Shown here: in pieces, positions 18,101 through 27,099 of the stretch | Position numbering within the stretch: the first letter of the stretch is position 1 | How the letters are laid out: every line of letters starts with the position of its first letter | Source of the DNA: an uncultured Asticcacaulis sp. | GTDB taxonomy: Bacteria; Pseudomonadota; Alphaproteobacteria; Caulobacterales; Caulobacteraceae | Length of the DNA stretch: 39,703 bases | Assembly: GCA_936940865.1 (NCBI GenBank) | Contig: CAKZJB010000161.1 | Span: 1-39,703 of the forward strand | Direction of reading: 5' to 3' | Position numbers and translations under genes: made by a program | Notes under the pieces: generated by a model | Databases searched by the model: none | Told to the model about the DNA's origin: nothing | Seen by the model: the letters and a program-made list of their open reading frames with translations, nothing else

Positions 18101-19372
18101 ATGACCGAGCAAAGCTTCAAATCCGACTTTCTGCGCACCCTGCAAGAGCGGGGCTTCATCCATCAGTGCACCGACGCCGAGGCGCTCGATGCCCTGGCGA
18201 AGGCGGGCATGATCACGGCCTATATCGGCTTCGACGCCACGGCGTCGTCGCTGCACGCCGGCAGCCTGGTCCAGATCATGATGCTGCGCTGGCTGCAGAA
18301 GACCGGCCACAAGCCGATCGTGCTCATGGGCGGCGGCACGACAAAGGTCGGAGACCCCTCGGGCAAGGACACGCAGCGCCAGTTGCTGGACGACGCGAAG
18401 ATCGCCGAAAACCTCAATGGCATCAAACAGGTCTTCACGAAATTTCTCAAATTTGGTGAAGCCGGCAACGACGCCATCATGGTCAATAACGACGACTGGC
18501 TGTCGAAGTACGGCTATATCGAGTTCCTGCGCACCTTTGGCCCGCACTTCACGATCAACCGCATGATGACCTTCGATTCGGTCAAGCTGCGGCTGGAGCG
18601 CGAACAGCCGCTGACCTTCCTCGAATTCAACTACATGCTGATGCAGGCGGTCGACTTCCGCGAACTGAACCTGCGCCACGACTGCATCCTGCAGATGGGC
18701 GGTTCGGACCAGTGGGGCAATATCATCAACGGCGTCGAACTGACGCGCCGCATGGGTGAGGGAAAAGAAGGCACGACCGCCTTCGGCCTGACCACGCCGC
18801 TGCTCACCACCGCCTCCGGCGCCAAGATGGGCAAGACAGCGTCTGGCGCCGTGTGGCTGAATGCCGACCTGCTGTCGCCCTACGATTACTGGCAGTACTG
18901 GCGCAACGCCGAGGACAAGGACGTCGGCCGTTTCCTGCGCCTGTTCACCGAACTGCCGCTCGACGAGATTACCCGCCTGGAAGCGCTGCAAGGCGCCGAA
19001 ATCAATGACGCCAAGAAGGTGCTGGCGGATGAGGCCACACGCCTGCTGCACGGCGATGAGGCGGCCAGAAGCGCGCGCGACACCGCACAGAAGGCGTTCG
19101 AACAAGGGGTTCTGTCGGCCGATCTGCCGACCGTCGAGATCGAGCGCGCAACGCTCGACGAAGGCATCATGCTGGCGGCGCTGGCCACCCGCATCGGCCT
19201 GACGGCGTCGAACGGCGAAGCCCGCCGTCTGGCGCAAGGCGGGGGCCTGCGCGTCAACGACGTGGCGATCACCGATGGCAATCAGCTGGTGACGGCCGCC
19301 GATCTCAACAGCGACGGCGTCATCAAGGTCTCGCAAGGCAAGAAGAAGATCCTGCTGGTAAAGCCCGTCTAA
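18101..19372 (+). CDS. tyrS: Tyrosyl-tRNA synthetase
   Basis: The 423-residue class I synthetase charges tRNA-Tyr. The HIGH-equivalent is HAGS (52-55, in [16 protein letters not shown]) and the KMSKS-equivalent is KMGKT (242-246). Both deviations are, to my knowledge, usual for alphaproteobacterial TyrRS and not signs of decay. The tyrosine-binding region has YIGFD and QAVDF, and GGSDQWGNI is conserved. A C-terminal S4 RNA-binding domain covers about 360-420 ([17 protein letters not shown]). The start at 18101 gives the conserved N-terminus; the open frame upstream crosses the divergent promoter region shared with anmK. Confidence 0.96.
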   Translation: MTEQSFKSDFLRTLQERGFIHQCTDAEALDALAKAGMITAYIGFDATASSLHAGSLVQIMMLRWLQKTGHKPIVLMGGGTTKVGDPSGKDTQRQLLDDAKIAENLNGIKQVFTKFLKFGEAGNDAIMVNNDDWLSKYGYIEFLRTFGPHFTINRMMTFDSVKLRLEREQPLTFLEFNYMLMQAVDFRELNLRHDCILQMGGSDQWGNIINGVELTRRMGEGKEGTTAFGLTTPLLTTASGAKMGKTASGAVWLNADLLSPYDYWQYWRNAEDKDVGRFLRLFTELPLDEITRLEALQGAEINDAKKVLADEATRLLHGDEAARSARDTAQKAFEQGVLSADLPTVEIERATLDEGIMLAALATRIGLTASNGEARRLAQGGGLRVNDVAITDGNQLVTAADLNSDGVIKVSQGKKKILLVKPV

Positions 19373-19393
19373 CGGCGGAGGCGTGCGACGTCG

Positions 19394-19520
19394 CCCCCTT
19401 CCGTCACCCGCTCCGCCGTAACCGGGGAAGGAATTATTTGACTCAATTTATATTTTCCTTCCCGGTTAAGGGGGAAGGTGGATCGCCTGAAGCGTAGCGA
19501 AGGGCGAGACGGAAGGGGGG
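19394..19520. repeat. Family 1 dispersed inverted-repeat element (copy 3)
   Basis: The outer arms CCCCCTTCCGTC (19394-19405) and GACGGAAGGGGG (19508-19519) match those of the copy at 6908. The centre is ACCGGGGAAGGAA, an A/T-rich loop, then TTCCTTCCCGGTTAAGGGGG. It lies between the convergent ends of tyrS and the small secreted-protein gene, and could serve both as a terminator-like structure. Confidence 0.85.
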
Positions 19521-19575
19521 ACGACAGAGGCACCAAACGCAGACGCGTCAATGCTTCCACCGTCGTTCGCGACAC

Positions 19576-20028
19576 TTAAAGCGCGCCGTCGCCGGCGGGT
19601 CCGATCTTGCGATAATGGATGGGCGCCGGAAATGTGCCCGTCGCGTCATAGCTGTCGCCATTGAGATGCCAGTGGATTTCCTGCGTCGTACCGTTCGGCA
19701 TGACCACCGTTCCCGTAAGGTCGTCGCCGCCGCGGCTCATCGTGCCCGGCATCAGATTGCCCAGCGAATTGTAGTAGCCGAATGTGACCTTGCCACCATC
19801 GGCGCGGTAGGCGGTCACGCCTTCATAAACGACGGTCTGTTGGCTATCGCGCACCTTGTGGATGTCGAGCACCAGCCCGCCCCCCGAAGACATTGAAAAG
19901 CAATGGGTATCGGTATTGCTGCTGCCCATATCGGCCTGCCAGCACGATCCGGTAAGCCCGGCCAGGACATCGCCCGGCGTCGCAGGCGTTTGCGCCGCCG
20001 CCGCGGCCAGGATCAGAAATGCCAGCAT
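19576..20028 (-). CDS. Hypothetical secreted/periplasmic protein
   Basis: The 150-residue protein starts with a short signal peptide (hydrophobic LAFLILAAAAA, cleavage after the Ala run near residue 12). The mature part is beta-rich with two cysteines (about residues 29 and 43) that could form a disulfide. Repeated short strands with Gly turns (VVYEGVTAYRADGGKVTFGYYN, split here by turns) suggest a small barrel or lipocalin-like fold; this is a guess. AAGGGAGG upstream of the ATG is a strong Shine-Dalgarno. It follows the giant AsmA-like gene by 55 bp on the same strand, so it may be the second gene of that unit and share an envelope role. I recognise no named family. Confidence 0.7.
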   Translation of the reverse strand: MLAFLILAAAAAQTPATPGDVLAGLTGSCWQADMGSSNTDTHCFSMSSGGGLVLDIHKVRDSQQTVVYEGVTAYRADGGKVTFGYYNSLGNLMPGTMSRGGDDLTGTVVMPNGTTQEIHWHLNGDSYDATGTFPAPIHYRKIGPAGDGAL

Positions 20029-20083
20029 TATCGCCTCCCTTGTTTCGGGAAGACTACACCCGCGCGGGCTTACCGCAACTTAC

Positions 20084-23000
20084 TTATTGTTTAAGCGCGT
20101 CGGCCGTCTTCTGACGCAGGGCGCCCATCGTATCCTTGGGCTCGGGAAGATCGAGCGGCGCTATGGCATCCTTGCGCTGGTCGTTCTCCCACACCTTCAT
20201 GAAGCCCGGCATCATGATCGACAGAGGATTGACACCGACCTGGGGCAGCTTGAATCCGCCCTTGACGTCGTACTTGATGCCGACCAGGCCTAGGCCGTTG
20301 GTCTTGACGTCGCCGAACAGGGCATTGATGCGGTAGGCCGGGATGAGCGTGCCGTTGAGATCGTAGCTGCGATGTTCAAGGTCCGTCGTGCCCCAGACGT
20401 TCAGGCCCAGGGCCTTGCCCTTGGCCCAGCCGTTGCGCACGAAGACGACGTTGTCGCGATAGCGAACGGGGAAATCGAAATCGGTAAAGGCGATGCCTTC
20501 TCCGGTCAGCGTGTCGTTCAACCCCGTCAGCGAGGCCACGGTCAGCAACTGCGCCAGAACGGGGATTTGCTTGACTCGCGTGTCCTGCCCGCGCACGCCG
20601 GCGTCGATTTGCCCATCCCGATAGGTGCCTTCGGCGACAGCCGCGCCGCCATAGACGTTCGTTACGCCGCTGAAGGTACGCAGGACGTCGCCGAAATCGC
20701 CCGTACGAATATTGAACAAGGTATATTCCGGGTCCTTGCCGCGCGCCGGCACCCCCTGGAAGGCCACGGCCACCGGGCTGCCGTCCATGGTCAGGCCCGA
20801 ACCCTGGCCCGTCAGCTGGCTGTGGCCATCCCAGGCCACGTCGAGCTTCAGGCGGGAGAAGGCGCCCAACGGCGCCGTCTGCAAGCGGCCGAGGTCGAGC
20901 ACGAAATGGGTCGGCGTCACGGTCTGCCGCGCCTTTTCGACCACTGCCGGCAGGGTGCTGGCCGGCGCCGGCGCCTCGGGCGCCGCTTCGTTCTGCAGCC
21001 AGGGGCGCAGGTCGAGTTGAGGACCGCTGATCGCCATGACATTGGTGTTCTGACCGGGCAGGACATAGTACTTGAAGGTGACGTCGATGAAGTCCTTCAG
21101 ATACAGACTTGAAAAATCGGCAAATTCCAGATCGCCATCGTCGGCGAACGAAGCCCGGCCATCGATGCGGATACGATCACCGTTGCCGACGATGCGCGAC
21201 AGGTTGATCCCGCCCTGATTGGCGCCGCGATCGTCGAACGACACGGCGAAATCGGCCTTCTCGCCGACCGGCTTCAGCCAGTCGGTCGCGCGCACGCCAA
21301 GCTGCGCCTCGCTGGCATCGACGTTGAGCACGGCTGCGGGCCAGCCCGGCGTGTCATAAAGGCTGAAGACCACGCCCAGCACGCCCTTGATCCGCACCGG
21401 ACTTTGCGAATAGCCAAGCGCCGTCATGACAACGTCGTCGAGCACGCCGCGCACGCGCAGGTCCGGCTTCGGCTGCCCGGCCGGGGCCGCGGCCTTGGCC
21501 GCCTGCGTCGGCATATCGAAATCGATGTCCTGCCCCAGGAGGCTGACCGTGCCCTTGAGCGCATCGGGTGTCTGCTGCCACAGGGCGGTCAGCGGCACCG
21601 GCTTCTCAGGATGGAAGAACAGGGTCGGCAGCCCCATGGTCGCCCAGTCGGCGGGTTGCACGGTCATGGTCAGGCGGCGCAAAACCTCGTCGCTGCCCTT
21701 CTGTTCGGACCAGCCCAGGACGGCATTCATATCGTCAAGCTTGAGCAGGGCTTCCTTCGATTCCGAATCGAGCGCGACGTTGACCGTCAGGTGGCGCGGC
21801 GTCTTGAAGACCGGCAGCGCGCCATAGCCCAGTTCCTTCGCCTCGTCCGGCGTAATGATCGACTTGTAGACCAGGCGCGGCCGCTGCCCCTGGACATAGG
21901 CAAGGTCGCCCGACAGCGCCTCGGCATCGATCGTGCCCGCCCAGATCTCTCCCGAACGCAAAAGCGAAATCTTCGTCGGCAGTTCGGGCTTCAGGTGGTC
22001 GAAGAAAGGCAACCCCTGCGCCTCCATGCCTGACGCCAGGGTTACCCCTTCGACCACGACCTGCGACGGACGCTCGGGATCGTCGGACCCTTCGTTGCTC
22101 CAGGTCACGTCGCCACGGAAGATATCGGCCTGCACCTTGCCGTGCCCCTTGCCGCCATTGATGGCGAACTGGCCGGTAATGGCCACCGGAACCTTGGGGC
22201 TTCCGCCGAACTGGGCGGCATTGAAGTGGCCGTTGATGGTGACGCGCTGGGTTTTCGGCTGGAACTGGGTGTCATAGGTCACCATGCCCGCATAGGGGCC
22301 CACGACGGCCGGCCCCCGGACGCTGAGCGTATTGGCCAGCAGGTCGCCCCTCACCTCCAGTTCCGCGCCCGTCATGTCCCAGCCCAATGCCGCCTGTTTG
22401 AGGCCGGCGTCGTGGACATGGGCGTCGAACGTCAGGCCGAAACTGCGCTCATTGATCTCGTGGAAGGTGGGGAAGGTTATGTCGACGCGGGTGTCGGCGG
22501 TCCCCGCCATCCGCTCCTTGTTCAGGCCGTGCTTTTGCAGGTCGCTGCCCGTGATCGGATCGACGGCCTCGATCACCCTGACCGCCTCGCCCTGGCTTTC
22601 CAGCCAGATATGGGTTTTGGTGTTGCCGTGGTGGAAGGTCGGGACCAGCAGGCCGCCATGCGTCAGGGCGACCTCCACCAGCCGGCCTTCGGTGACATCC
22701 ATGGCGAAGCTGTCGCCCAGCAGCACGCCATGCCCCTTAAGGCCGGTGATGTTGGCCAGGCGGTGCTCGGCCGCGATCTCGGCCTTGCTGAAATCGAAAT
22801 CGAGCCTCAGATTCTGGTTGTTCAGCTCTTCGCCCGGCTTGATGCGGAAGATGAATTTGGCGTTGGCGAAATCGCCGCCCCTGATGCGTTCGATCAGGTC
22901 GCTGCGCAGGATCGGCGAAAGATCCTCCGGCCAGAAGGCGAAAACCTCGTCCTTGGTAAAGCGGCCATTGATGCGGGCCTTGAGGTCGGTGCCCAGCCGC

Positions 23001-24217
23001 CCCTGCTCGTCCGTATAGACCATTCCCTCGGAATCGAAGGGGGCGCCGTTGAGCTTGCCGGTGCCCGTCTCTATGTTCAATCGGTGCAGCTTCGGGGTGA
23101 AGGTGCCCTTGAAATGGGCGTCGGTCAGGGTCTGCAGCGAGAAATCATCGGCCAGGCGGCCGGTGACGCGGGGGCCCGAAAAATCGAACGCGATGGAGAA
23201 ATCCGTTTTTGTTTTCGCGTCTTCCGGCGTCAACTTCACCTTGCCGCGCAGGTCGGCGTCGATCAGGTGCGCCTGGAGCCGGAAGGTCTTGAAGACGGCC
23301 GTGCGGGTGGCCGACTCATAGGTTGCCGAAACCTGGGCTCCGTCGAAGTTCTGGCGGGTCTCTCCCAGGCGCAGATAGCCCTTGCCGGCCGACAGGTCGC
23401 CCGATGCGTATTCAAAACCCTTACTGACGCTGTATTGCACGGTCGCGCGGCCGTTCAGCGGCGCATCGATCTGCGACAGGTAATGGGTGACGCCGGCCGA
23501 TGGGAAGACGTGAGCGGGAACCAGCCGGGCAATGTCGGCGGTGATGGCCGATTGCGTCAGCCCGACGGTTCCGTCGGCGGAGGCATTCAGCGTCGCCACC
23601 GGGCCGCCGCCTTCACCGGCAATGGCAAGGTTGGCGTGGGCGCGGATATGGCCCTTGCGCTTGCTGAAGTCGATCGTGCCGACCCGCGCCGTCCAGTCCA
23701 ATGCCGTGTCCGCCTCGATCAGCCGGAACCGGCCGTCGCTGAGCGCCATCTGGCGGGCGAAGCTGAAGGGATGGCCCAGGCGCTCCGGGCCGGTCAGGTC
23801 GTTGACAATCTGCTCAAGGCCGCCCACCGCCTCAGGCGCGCCATGCGCCTCATAGCCCAGTTCGTACTTGCCCTGTTTCGACACCGAGGCAACGGCAAAA
23901 AAATCGCTGGCCGTCAGGCGCGCCGGATCGAAATGGAGCAGCAGCAGGCTGTCGGCGGCCAGGGCGGTTTCGAGCTTTCCGGCGCGCAAAATGATGCGGT
24001 TGCGACTGTCCAGGATCATCAGGTCGTCGAAGCGGAAGCCAAGCGCCGTCTCCTCACCGAACCAGACAAGGTCCAGATGCCTGATGGCGACGTGGCTGCC
24101 CGGCAGCTTGTCCTTGATGCGGTCCGCGATGACCGGACGCAGGATGTCGACGTTCATCGGCCCCTGATGCAGGCGCACGCCCAGGAGCACGAGCATAAGC
24201 ACCACCCAGCCGGCCAT
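20084..24217 (-). CDS. AsmA/YhdP-like giant envelope protein (DUF3971)
   Basis: The product is about 1377 residues. A single N-terminal membrane helix (about 1-17) is followed by an enormous beta-rich periplasmic region with recurrent amphipathic strands, and a C-terminal AsmA-like block (LTGEGIAFTDFDFPVRYRDN, VWGTTDLEHRSYDLNGTLIP and nearby). AsmA-like proteins such as YhdP and TamB bridge the inner and outer membranes and are implicated in phospholipid transport to the outer membrane; a similar role is inferred. The ATG at 24217 has no Shine-Dalgarno and the helix would lack its basic flank. The frame stays open upstream to a TAG at 24289-24287 and encodes RRRLRLF just before the Met, so translation may begin at a rare non-ATG codon further up. 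Confidence 0.85.
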   Translation of the reverse strand: MAGWVVLMLVLLGVRLHQGPMNVDILRPVIADRIKDKLPGSHVAIRHLDLVWFGEETALGFRFDDLMILDSRNRIILRAGKLETALAADSLLLLHFDPARLTASDFFAVASVSKQGKYELGYEAHGAPEAVGGLEQIVNDLTGPERLGHPFSFARQMALSDGRFRLIEADTALDWTARVGTIDFSKRKGHIRAHANLAIAGEGGGPVATLNASADGTVGLTQSAITADIARLVPAHVFPSAGVTHYLSQIDAPLNGRATVQYSVSKGFEYASGDLSAGKGYLRLGETRQNFDGAQVSATYESATRTAVFKTFRLQAHLIDADLRGKVKLTPEDAKTKTDFSIAFDFSGPRVTGRLADDFSLQTLTDAHFKGTFTPKLHRLNIETGTGKLNGAPFDSEGMVYTDEQGRLGTDLKARINGRFTKDEVFAFWPEDLSPILRSDLIERIRGGDFANAKFIFRIKPGEELNNQNLRLDFDFSKAEIAAEHRLANITGLKGHGVLLGDSFAMDVTEGRLVEVALTHGGLLVPTFHHGNTKTHIWLESQGEAVRVIEAVDPITGSDLQKHGLNKERMAGTADTRVDITFPTFHEINERSFGLTFDAHVHDAGLKQAALGWDMTGAELEVRGDLLANTLSVRGPAVVGPYAGMVTYDTQFQPKTQRVTINGHFNAAQFGGSPKVPVAITGQFAINGGKGHGKVQADIFRGDVTWSNEGSDDPERPSQVVVEGVTLASGMEAQGLPFFDHLKPELPTKISLLRSGEIWAGTIDAEALSGDLAYVQGQRPRLVYKSIITPDEAKELGYGALPVFKTPRHLTVNVALDSESKEALLKLDDMNAVLGWSEQKGSDEVLRRLTMTVQPADWATMGLPTLFFHPEKPVPLTALWQQTPDALKGTVSLLGQDIDFDMPTQAAKAAAPAGQPKPDLRVRGVLDDVVMTALGYSQSPVRIKGVLGVVFSLYDTPGWPAAVLNVDASEAQLGVRATDWLKPVGEKADFAVSFDDRGANQGGINLSRIVGNGDRIRIDGRASFADDGDLEFADFSSLYLKDFIDVTFKYYVLPGQNTNVMAISGPQLDLRPWLQNEAAPEAPAPASTLPAVVEKARQTVTPTHFVLDLGRLQTAPLGAFSRLKLDVAWDGHSQLTGQGSGLTMDGSPVAVAFQGVPARGKDPEYTLFNIRTGDFGDVLRTFSGVTNVYGGAAVAEGTYRDGQIDAGVRGQDTRVKQIPVLAQLLTVASLTGLNDTLTGEGIAFTDFDFPVRYRDNVVFVRNGWAKGKALGLNVWGTTDLEHRSYDLNGTLIPAYRINALFGDVKTNGLGLVGIKYDVKGGFKLPQVGVNPLSIMMPGFMKVWENDQRKDAIAPLDLPEPKDTMGALRQKTADALKQ

Positions 24218-24528
24218 GAACAGGCGCAGGCGGCGTCTAAGGGTATCGAACAGATTGCGGGCGGCGGCGGCGGGAGAAATGTCGGTCTACTCTGGTCTTG
24301 CAGTCTTCGGTCTGCGATCCCGTTCAGGAGCGCAAATTTTCGGTTTCGACGCCCCGGCGATATGGTACGCAACACCCGATCAAAATCCGTCTTTGCGACG
24401 TTTTTTCGGTCCTCGGTGTCATCCAATGCGGCGGACGTTTCGCCAGCATAGACGAAAGCCGACAAAACAGGGTTAAGACGACTTCGCAACCGTTATTTTC
24501 ACACCTAGACGACAAGCAAGGCAGGCCT
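24218..24528. other. 311-bp divergent intergenic region
   Basis: This lies between the AsmA-like gene (minus) and the peroxiredoxin gene (plus) and must hold both promoters. It may also encode an N-terminal extension of the AsmA-like protein up to 24286. I see no convincing promoter hexamers, no long inverted repeat and no RNA gene. Confidence 0.6.
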
Positions 24529-25017
24529 ATGGCAAAAACCGACCCGGCAACCGCTTTCACCCCGTACCCTGTGCCGCGTTTCTCGCTGCCGTCCAGCGAT
24601 GGCACAACCGTGTCCGACGCCGATCTGAAAGGCCATTGGACCGTGATCTTCTTTTATCCCGCCGACAATACCCCGACCTGCACCAGGGAAGCCTGTGAAT
24701 TTTCCGCCGCCGTCGCGGAATTCAAGCGCCTGGGCGTGACCCTTTACGGCCTGTCCAAGGATCCCCTGAAGGACCACGACAGGTTCATCGCGAAATACGG
24801 CCTGAAAATGCCCCTGTTGTCCGATGAAACGACCGAAACGATTGCCGCGTTCGGCGCCTGGGTCGAAAAAAGCCTGTACGGCCGGGCCTATATGGGAACG
24901 GACCGGTCGACCTATATCATCGACCCTGAAGGACGGGTGCGCCAGGAATGGCGCAAGGTGCGCACCAACGGCCATGTAGAAAAGGTGCTGGATGCCCTGA
25001 AGGCATTGATCGGATAG
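24529..25017 (+). CDS. bcp: Thioredoxin-dependent peroxiredoxin, Bcp/PrxQ type
   Basis: The 162-residue peroxiredoxin would reduce hydrogen peroxide and organic peroxides using thioredoxin. The AhpC/TSA fold contains the active-site segment YPADNTPTCTREACEF, in which the peroxidatic Cys (TPTC) and a second Cys five residues later (REAC) show the Bcp/PrxQ pattern of an intramolecular disulfide within one helix. STYIIDPEGRVRQEW is the usual C-terminal strand-turn. There is no signal peptide, so it is cytoplasmic. The start at 24529 gives the family's normal N-terminus; the longer frame upstream crosses the promoter region. It stands alone, divergent from the AsmA-like gene. Confidence 0.93.
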   Translation: MAKTDPATAFTPYPVPRFSLPSSDGTTVSDADLKGHWTVIFFYPADNTPTCTREACEFSAAVAEFKRLGVTLYGLSKDPLKDHDRFIAKYGLKMPLLSDETTETIAAFGAWVEKSLYGRAYMGTDRSTYIIDPEGRVRQEWRKVRTNGHVEKVLDALKALIG

Positions 25018-25274
25018 TTGCTTTTGAAGACACGGCCGCTGACACCCGATGGTCACGAACATGTAACCGGCTTGTTAACGGCATCGATCTTGAAAAGGCA
25101 GGCGTGAGACTTTCATATTGGCACAGAGGACGGACCGGCATCCGGGGCGACATAGGCGCCCAAACTTCACGAGGATGTCATACCCCTGTTTTCATTGACA
25201 AATATGGAAATCTCGTGCCCGACCGAATCAGGCCGCAACATACGCCTTGCGTAGGTGCAGTCTGAAAGGCATAC

Positions 25275-25289
25275 TTAATAAAAGGTTTA
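25275..25289 (+). promoter_or_regulatory. CtrA-box-like site upstream of the M23-bactofilin pair
   Basis: TTAA-N7-TTTA at 25275-25289 matches 7 of 8 defined bases of the Caulobacter CtrA consensus (TTAA-N7-TTAA), and its right end lies 14 bp before the M23 start codon. The 286-bp gap (25018-25303) also contains a weak Pho-box-like match at 25175-25192 and a TTGACA at 25196-25201 with no matching -10. Function is speculative. Confidence 0.3.
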
Positions 25290-25303
25290 GGGTCTTGGCG
25301 GTG

Positions 25304-26443
25304 ATGCGTAAAACAAGCCTTGCAAGCTTGAGCGACTGGATCGGTGATATCTTTCCGGAGCGCTATCTCTATATCCGCTCCGGCGGGGAAACGCGCGGCT
25401 ATGTCCTGAGCCCGGCCAAGCAGTTCATCTTCGCCATTTTCGCCTCCGCGGCCATCACCTGGCTGGTGGTTTCGACGGGTTTCACCCTGTTCTTCGCGGC
25501 CGCGCAAGGCTCGGCCGCCGAAGCCCAGATGAAGATGATGAAGGCGCAGTCCGAGCGCTGGATCGCCGACCGCCAGGCGCGGCTCGACCTTGCCACGCAG
25601 CAGGCCAACGCCAATTCCGGTTCGCTTGAGGACCTGGCCCAGACCGTTGAGAAGCGGCATGCGGCGCTGGCCACTATCCTGAAAGATTTCAAAGGCATTC
25701 CGGGCGCGGCTGCAGCCCTGTCTCCGGCGCCGGTCGACGACAGCCTGCCGCCGGTCGAACGCATCTACTCGGTGCGCGCCGAACAGGAGCGCATGGTGAC
25801 CCGCGCCGAGGTCTTCGCCAAGTCGCGCGCCGAGAAGCTTCGCCTGGCCTTCCGCCTGGCCGGTCTCAACCCGCAGGCCTTCGCCGGCAGCGGCGACGGC
25901 ACGCCCCTGGCCCACAAGGACGTCAAGACCCTGGCGACCATGCTGGGCGTCGACGAAGATTTCGCCGAACGCATCTCCAACGCCGCCACCGACCTGTCGG
26001 ACATGCGCGGCCTCGAAAACAGCTCCGAGCATATCCCCTTCGGCCGCCCGACCGTCGGCACCCGTGAAACCAGCGGTTTCGGCGTCCGCTTCGACCCGTT
26101 CAACCACGCTCCGCGCTTCCACGAAGGCCAGGATTTCGCCGGCGCCTATCTGACGCCGATCTATGCGACGGCGCCGGGCGTCGTGTCCTATGTCGGCGTC
26201 CGCACCGGCTACGGCAACGTCGTCGAAATCGATCACGGCAACGGCTTCAAGACCCGATACGCCCACCTGGCGTCGTACAGCGTTCATGCCGGCCAGCGCG
26301 TGGCGCTGGACCAGCGCATCGCGTCGATGGGCAATACTGGACGTTCGACCGGCACCCACCTCCATTACGAAGTGTGGATCGCCGGCCGCCCGCAAAACCC
26401 CGCACGCTTTTTGAAGGCAGGAGACTATGTTCAGCAAAACTAA
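25304..26443 (+). CDS. M23 family peptidoglycan endopeptidase, LmdC-like partner of bactofilin
   Basis: The 379-residue single-pass inner-membrane protein has a cytoplasmic N-terminus of about 38 residues, a membrane helix (39-64), a periplasmic coiled-coil-like segment (68-130) and a C-terminal LytM/M23 domain (about 255-375). The zinc ligands are present: H273 and D277 in HEGQDF, and H354 in HLHYEV, with catalytic-site H321 and H352, so it should cut peptidoglycan cross-links. Its 3' end overlaps the bactofilin gene by 17 bp. In Hyphomonas neptunium and relatives an M23 protein of this layout (LmdC) works with the bactofilin BacA in cell-shape control, using its cytoplasmic tail to contact the filament; the same pairing is likely here. 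The start is the ATG at 25304; a GTG lies one codon earlier. Confidence 0.9.
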   Translation: MRKTSLASLSDWIGDIFPERYLYIRSGGETRGYVLSPAKQFIFAIFASAAITWLVVSTGFTLFFAAAQGSAAEAQMKMMKAQSERWIADRQARLDLATQQANANSGSLEDLAQTVEKRHAALATILKDFKGIPGAAAALSPAPVDDSLPPVERIYSVRAEQERMVTRAEVFAKSRAEKLRLAFRLAGLNPQAFAGSGDGTPLAHKDVKTLATMLGVDEDFAERISNAATDLSDMRGLENSSEHIPFGRPTVGTRETSGFGVRFDPFNHAPRFHEGQDFAGAYLTPIYATAPGVVSYVGVRTGYGNVVEIDHGNGFKTRYAHLASYSVHAGQRVALDQRIASMGNTGRSTGTHLHYEVWIAGRPQNPARFLKAGDYVQQN

Positions 26444-26984
26444 CAAACCGGCCCGCACCGACAGCAAATCGGCTGCTACCGCGAACGTCGCGCCGCCGCT
26501 CGACGCTCCCGCTGTAAACTTCAACAAGACCCCCGCCGCCGGGGCGCGTCCGCAGGGCGCCAAGCCTTTCTCCAGCGTCGGTTCCGGCCTGGTCATCGAC
26601 GGCAACGTCACCGGTTCGGGCGACCTGCATCTCGACGGCACCGTCAAGGGCGACGTCCGCGTCAATCACCTGACCGTCGGCGAGTCCGGCAGCATCGAGG
26701 GCAAGGTCGAGGCCGAAACCGTCGAGGTCCGTGGCCGCATCGTCGGCTCGATCCAGGGCAAGCAGGTCAAGCTGCAGGCCACCGCCTATGTCGAAGGCGA
26801 CATCACCCATGAACAACTGGCGATCGACGTCGGCGCTTACTTCCAGGGCCGTTGCCTGCAGCGCCGCCCCGAAGCCATGCAGGTCAATACCGGCATCGCC
26901 TCGCCGGCCGAATCCGCCGTTGCCGCCCCGGCCCCCGGCGCGATGAATTCCTACGACATGAGCGTGCTGTCCGATCTGGCCTGA
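26427..26984 (+). CDS. bacA: Bactofilin
   Basis: The 185-residue cytoskeletal protein has the bactofilin beta-helix domain (about residues 45-140), seen as short repeating strands: SGLVIDGNVTGSGDLHLDG, GDVRVNHLTVGESGSIEG, then VEVRGRIVGSI and AYVEGDI. Disordered Pro/Ala-rich tails flank it on both sides, as usual for bactofilins that polymerise through end-to-end contacts of the core. Overlap with the M23 gene implies translational coupling and a shared complex. In stalked alphaproteobacteria bactofilins recruit wall enzymes to sites of curvature or stalk formation. Which role applies here cannot be read from sequence. A terminator follows at 27041-27078. The symbol is by homology to BacA. 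Confidence 0.93.
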   Translation: MFSKTNKPARTDSKSAATANVAPPLDAPAVNFNKTPAAGARPQGAKPFSSVGSGLVIDGNVTGSGDLHLDGTVKGDVRVNHLTVGESGSIEGKVEAETVEVRGRIVGSIQGKQVKLQATAYVEGDITHEQLAIDVGAYFQGRCLQRRPEAMQVNTGIASPAESAVAAPAPGAMNSYDMSVLSDLA

Positions 26985-27040
26985 GCCGGATCGTATTGCT
27001 TTTTTACCGGCACGCCCTAGAACATAGTCATTATTCCTTT

Positions 27041-27078
27041 ACCCGGGGCGGCGACATCCTCCCCGGGTTTTGTTTTTT
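27041..27078 (+). terminator. Intrinsic terminator after bactofilin gene
   Basis: ACCCGGGG (27041-27048) pairs with CCCCGGGT (27061-27068) and is followed by TTTGTTTTTT to 27078. It ends the M23-bactofilin unit and lies only 22 bp before the YihY start, so some read-through may feed that gene. Confidence 0.85.
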
Positions 27079-27099
27079 CGCTTCACTTCAGGACCGCGC

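Noticed and set aside
18254-18838. Altered HIGH (HAGS) and KMSKS (KMGKT) motifs in TyrRS
   Set aside because: Both variants are, to my knowledge, usual in alphaproteobacterial TyrRS, so they do not indicate a paralogue or decay.
22142-24451. Very long open frame (about 769 codons) antisense to the AsmA-like gene
   Set aside because: The protein has no recognisable domains, is rich in Arg/Gln/Val from the complement of Ala/Asp/Gly codons, and lies wholly opposite a conserved gene. It is a GC-content shadow.
25175-25192. Weak Pho-box-like repeat (ATGTCAT-N4-CTGTTTT) upstream of the M23-bactofilin genes
   Set aside because: The second half-site matches poorly and the distance to the start is over 100 bp. 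It is too weak compared with the clear box at 124.
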